Origin: an uncultured Eubacteriales bacterium
GTDB taxonomy: Bacteria > Bacillota_A > Clostridia > Christensenellales > Aristaeellaceae
Assembly (NCBI GenBank): GCA_900321945.1
Contig: ONXY01000515.1
Span: 1 to 6,149, forward strand
Length of the DNA stretch: 6,149 bases
Direction of reading: 5' to 3'
Shown in pieces: positions 5,022 through 6,149 of this stretch (positions are counted from its first letter, which is position 1; each line of letters starts with the position of its first letter). Below the pieces are notes generated by a model. It did no database searches. It had not been told where the DNA came from and worked only from the letters and a program-made list of their open reading frames with translations. A program made the translations under genes and the position numbers.

Positions 5022-6149
5022 AATCTTTCACCTCCGTAATCAGCAGCGCGTCGCTGCTCTCCCGTCCTCCGCCGGAAGGATTGTTGATGACCTCGCTCTT
5101 CCAGACCATGATGGAGGAATTGCCTCCGTCCAGGTTGTACGCCGCCGTGCAGCCGAGGTCGTAAAACAGCTGGCTCAGAGCCGGCAGGGTAATGCCCGCC
5201 GATTCTCCCCGCCCGTCCACGACCACCATGCAGTAGTGGCCGGGCTCATAGTAGCCGATGGCGGTGCGCGGATTGGCCGAGATGATGCGGCCTGTGCTTG
5301 CGAAGGCCGTCAGGACGCTGCCGTCGGTATCGAGCAGCGCGGGCCCGAAGGTCCAGGCCTGCCACGCTCCGTTCTGAACGGCCTCCTCCACCGAAAAGGA
5401 CTGCCCCGGCATGACCCGCATCGTACCGTCGTAGTACAGAACGCATACGTCGCAGTCGGTTCTGTTGGCCCGGTAGATCACCCCGTTGCGGATCACGACG
5501 CCTTCGCTGGTGTTCCCGTAGTAATCGCCGTTGACCGCCACCAGGGCGTTTTTCAGCATCGCCATGTCCTCAATGCTGTCCCGGAACCCGGAGCCGTACG
5601 TATCGCCGGCCAGCGCGGCCTGGAAGCAGGTGATGTCCCGCACGTAGATGTCAGCCAGGTAATAGGTCGTCCGCCCCAGGGTTTCCTCCGTAACGGTGAT
5701 GGAAATGTCCGGACTGGAGTAGCTGTTCTCCGTGACGACGACGGTATCCGTATACTTCTCGGCGAACTTCCCGCTGATCGGCGCGGCGTCTTCCGGTTCC
5801 GCCGCGGTTTCACCGCCGTCTTCGGACAGGGCGCTTCCGCCTTTCCCGTTTGAACCGCCGTTTCCTCTGCCGCCGCTGTTCTGCCTGCCGCCGTTGTTCT
5901 GCCTGCCGCCTTTCGCGATCGTCAGAGGCGCGTCGCCGGTTCCGGCTGAGGCGATCAGCACGGCGTCCTCCGGCAGCGCCAGCCCGGAGTTGTTTTCATC
6001 CCCGTCGTTCTGATACGGATTGCTTATGACGATTCCGAGGCTCTGCTGCTGCCGGGGCAGCACGTGATGAAACAGGGCAAAGGCCGTCAGAGCCAGGCCC
6101 GTACAGATAATGTCGATCAGAATGTTCCGCAGTACGCGGTGTTTCTTCA
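5014..6149 (-). CDS. Membrane-anchored phosphodiester glycosidase (NAGPA domain)
   Basis: The frame is open to the window end, where the last two visible bases read TG followed by KKHRVLRN; the start is probably ATG with its A one base outside, giving 378 aa. The N-terminus has one helix (about 9-26, then FHHVLPR), so the rest should lie outside the cell. A linker with a Gly/Asn/Gln/Arg repeat follows (about 80-106), then the NAGPA domain (about 160-375) with NGDYY (207-211), NPRTAIGY (293-300), VDGRG (311-315), NLDGGNSS (339-346) and GGGRESSDAL near the C-terminus. This family cleaves sugar-1-phosphodiesters, as in the mammalian uncovering enzyme that removes GlcNAc; bacterial members are thought to act on envelope phosphodiester-linked sugars such as teichoic acid decorations. 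The exact substrate is unknown here. The gene overlaps the 66-aa gene by 8 bp. Its promoter and ribosome binding site lie outside the window. Confidence 0.92.
   Translation of the reverse strand, partial: KKHRVLRNILIDIICTGLALTAFALFHHVLPRQQQSLGIVISNPYQNDGDENNSGLALPEDAVLIASAGTGDAPLTIAKGGRQNNGGRQNSGGRGNGGSNGKGGSALSEDGGETAAEPEDAAPISGKFAEKYTDTVVVTENSYSSPDISITVTEETLGRTTYYLADIYVRDITCFQAALAGDTYGSGFRDSIEDMAMLKNALVAVNGDYYGNTSEGVVIRNGVIYRANRTDCDVCVLYYDGTMRVMPGQSFSVEEAVQNGAWQAWTFGPALLDTDGSVLTAFASTGRIISANPRTAIGYYEPGHYCMVVVDGRGESAGITLPALSQLFYDLGCTAAYNLDGGNSSIMVWKSEVINNPSGGGRESSDALLITEVKDYE
5868..5910 (-). repeat. 18-bp tandem repeat, two copies plus a third partial, coding GGRQN[NS]
   Basis: Units 5868-5885 and 5886-5903 differ at one base, and a 7-base third copy follows (5904-5910). 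On the minus strand they encode GGRQNN and GGRQNS within the Gly-rich linker between the membrane helix and the NAGPA domain. The 18-bp period keeps the reading frame if copies are gained or lost. Confidence 0.85.

Noticed and set aside
4174..5853. Plus-strand open frame of 559 codons
   Set aside because: It is antisense to the VTC, 66-aa and NAGPA genes, crosses their boundaries, and has His/Pro/Arg-rich composition without any recognisable motif.

Overview
All genes in this GC-rich window read on the minus strand, so biological order runs from high to low coordinates. Strong purine-rich Shine-Dalgarno sites (AAAGGAGG, GGAGGTGA), a GlyGly-rich secreted protein, a VTC-type polymerase beside a DUF4956 protein, and an OmpR-type regulator/kinase pair suggest a high-GC Gram-positive of the Firmicutes, most likely an anaerobic clostridial lineage (Oscillospirales/Christensenellales-like). 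That placement is an inference from gene content and style, not from a marker gene. There are no RNA genes, mobile elements, CRISPR arrays or phage genes.

Layout from right to left. (1) 5014-6149: membrane-anchored NAGPA-type phosphodiester glycosidase; its start codon is probably cut by a single base at the window edge. (2) 4821-5021: 66-aa protein with two predicted membrane segments, unrecognised. (3) 4066-4824: VTC-domain (polyphosphate polymerase type) protein. (4) 3428-4099: DUF4956 membrane protein. Genes 1-4 overlap at every junction (8, 4 and 34 bp) and form one transcription unit. (5) 2164-3363: secreted beta-helix protein of the carbohydrate-binding DUF4353/Cthe_2159 type with a Gly/Arg/Trp repeat tail, after a 64-bp gap. 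(6) 1393-2067: OmpR-family response regulator, after a 96-bp gap that holds a good extended -10 promoter. (7) 152-1396: its sensor histidine kinase, overlapping the regulator by 4 bp. (8) 1-155: first 51 codons of a polytopic membrane protein resembling GT39-like glycosyltransferases, starting at a TTG that overlaps the kinase stop and preceded by a perfect Shine-Dalgarno site. The gene leaves the window at base 1.

Taken together this looks like a cell-envelope locus. It combines a surface phosphodiester glycosidase, a nucleotide-dependent polyphosphate-type polymerase with a membrane partner, a secreted polysaccharide-binding beta-helix, a lipid-linked-sugar type transferase, and a two-component system that may sense the envelope state. 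VTC, DUF4956 and DUF4353-type proteins are recurrent neighbours in Firmicutes, but their joint function is not established to my knowledge; this is the most interesting aspect of the window. Two of the exported proteins carry short in-frame tandem repeats coding for Gly/Arg/Gln-rich segments.
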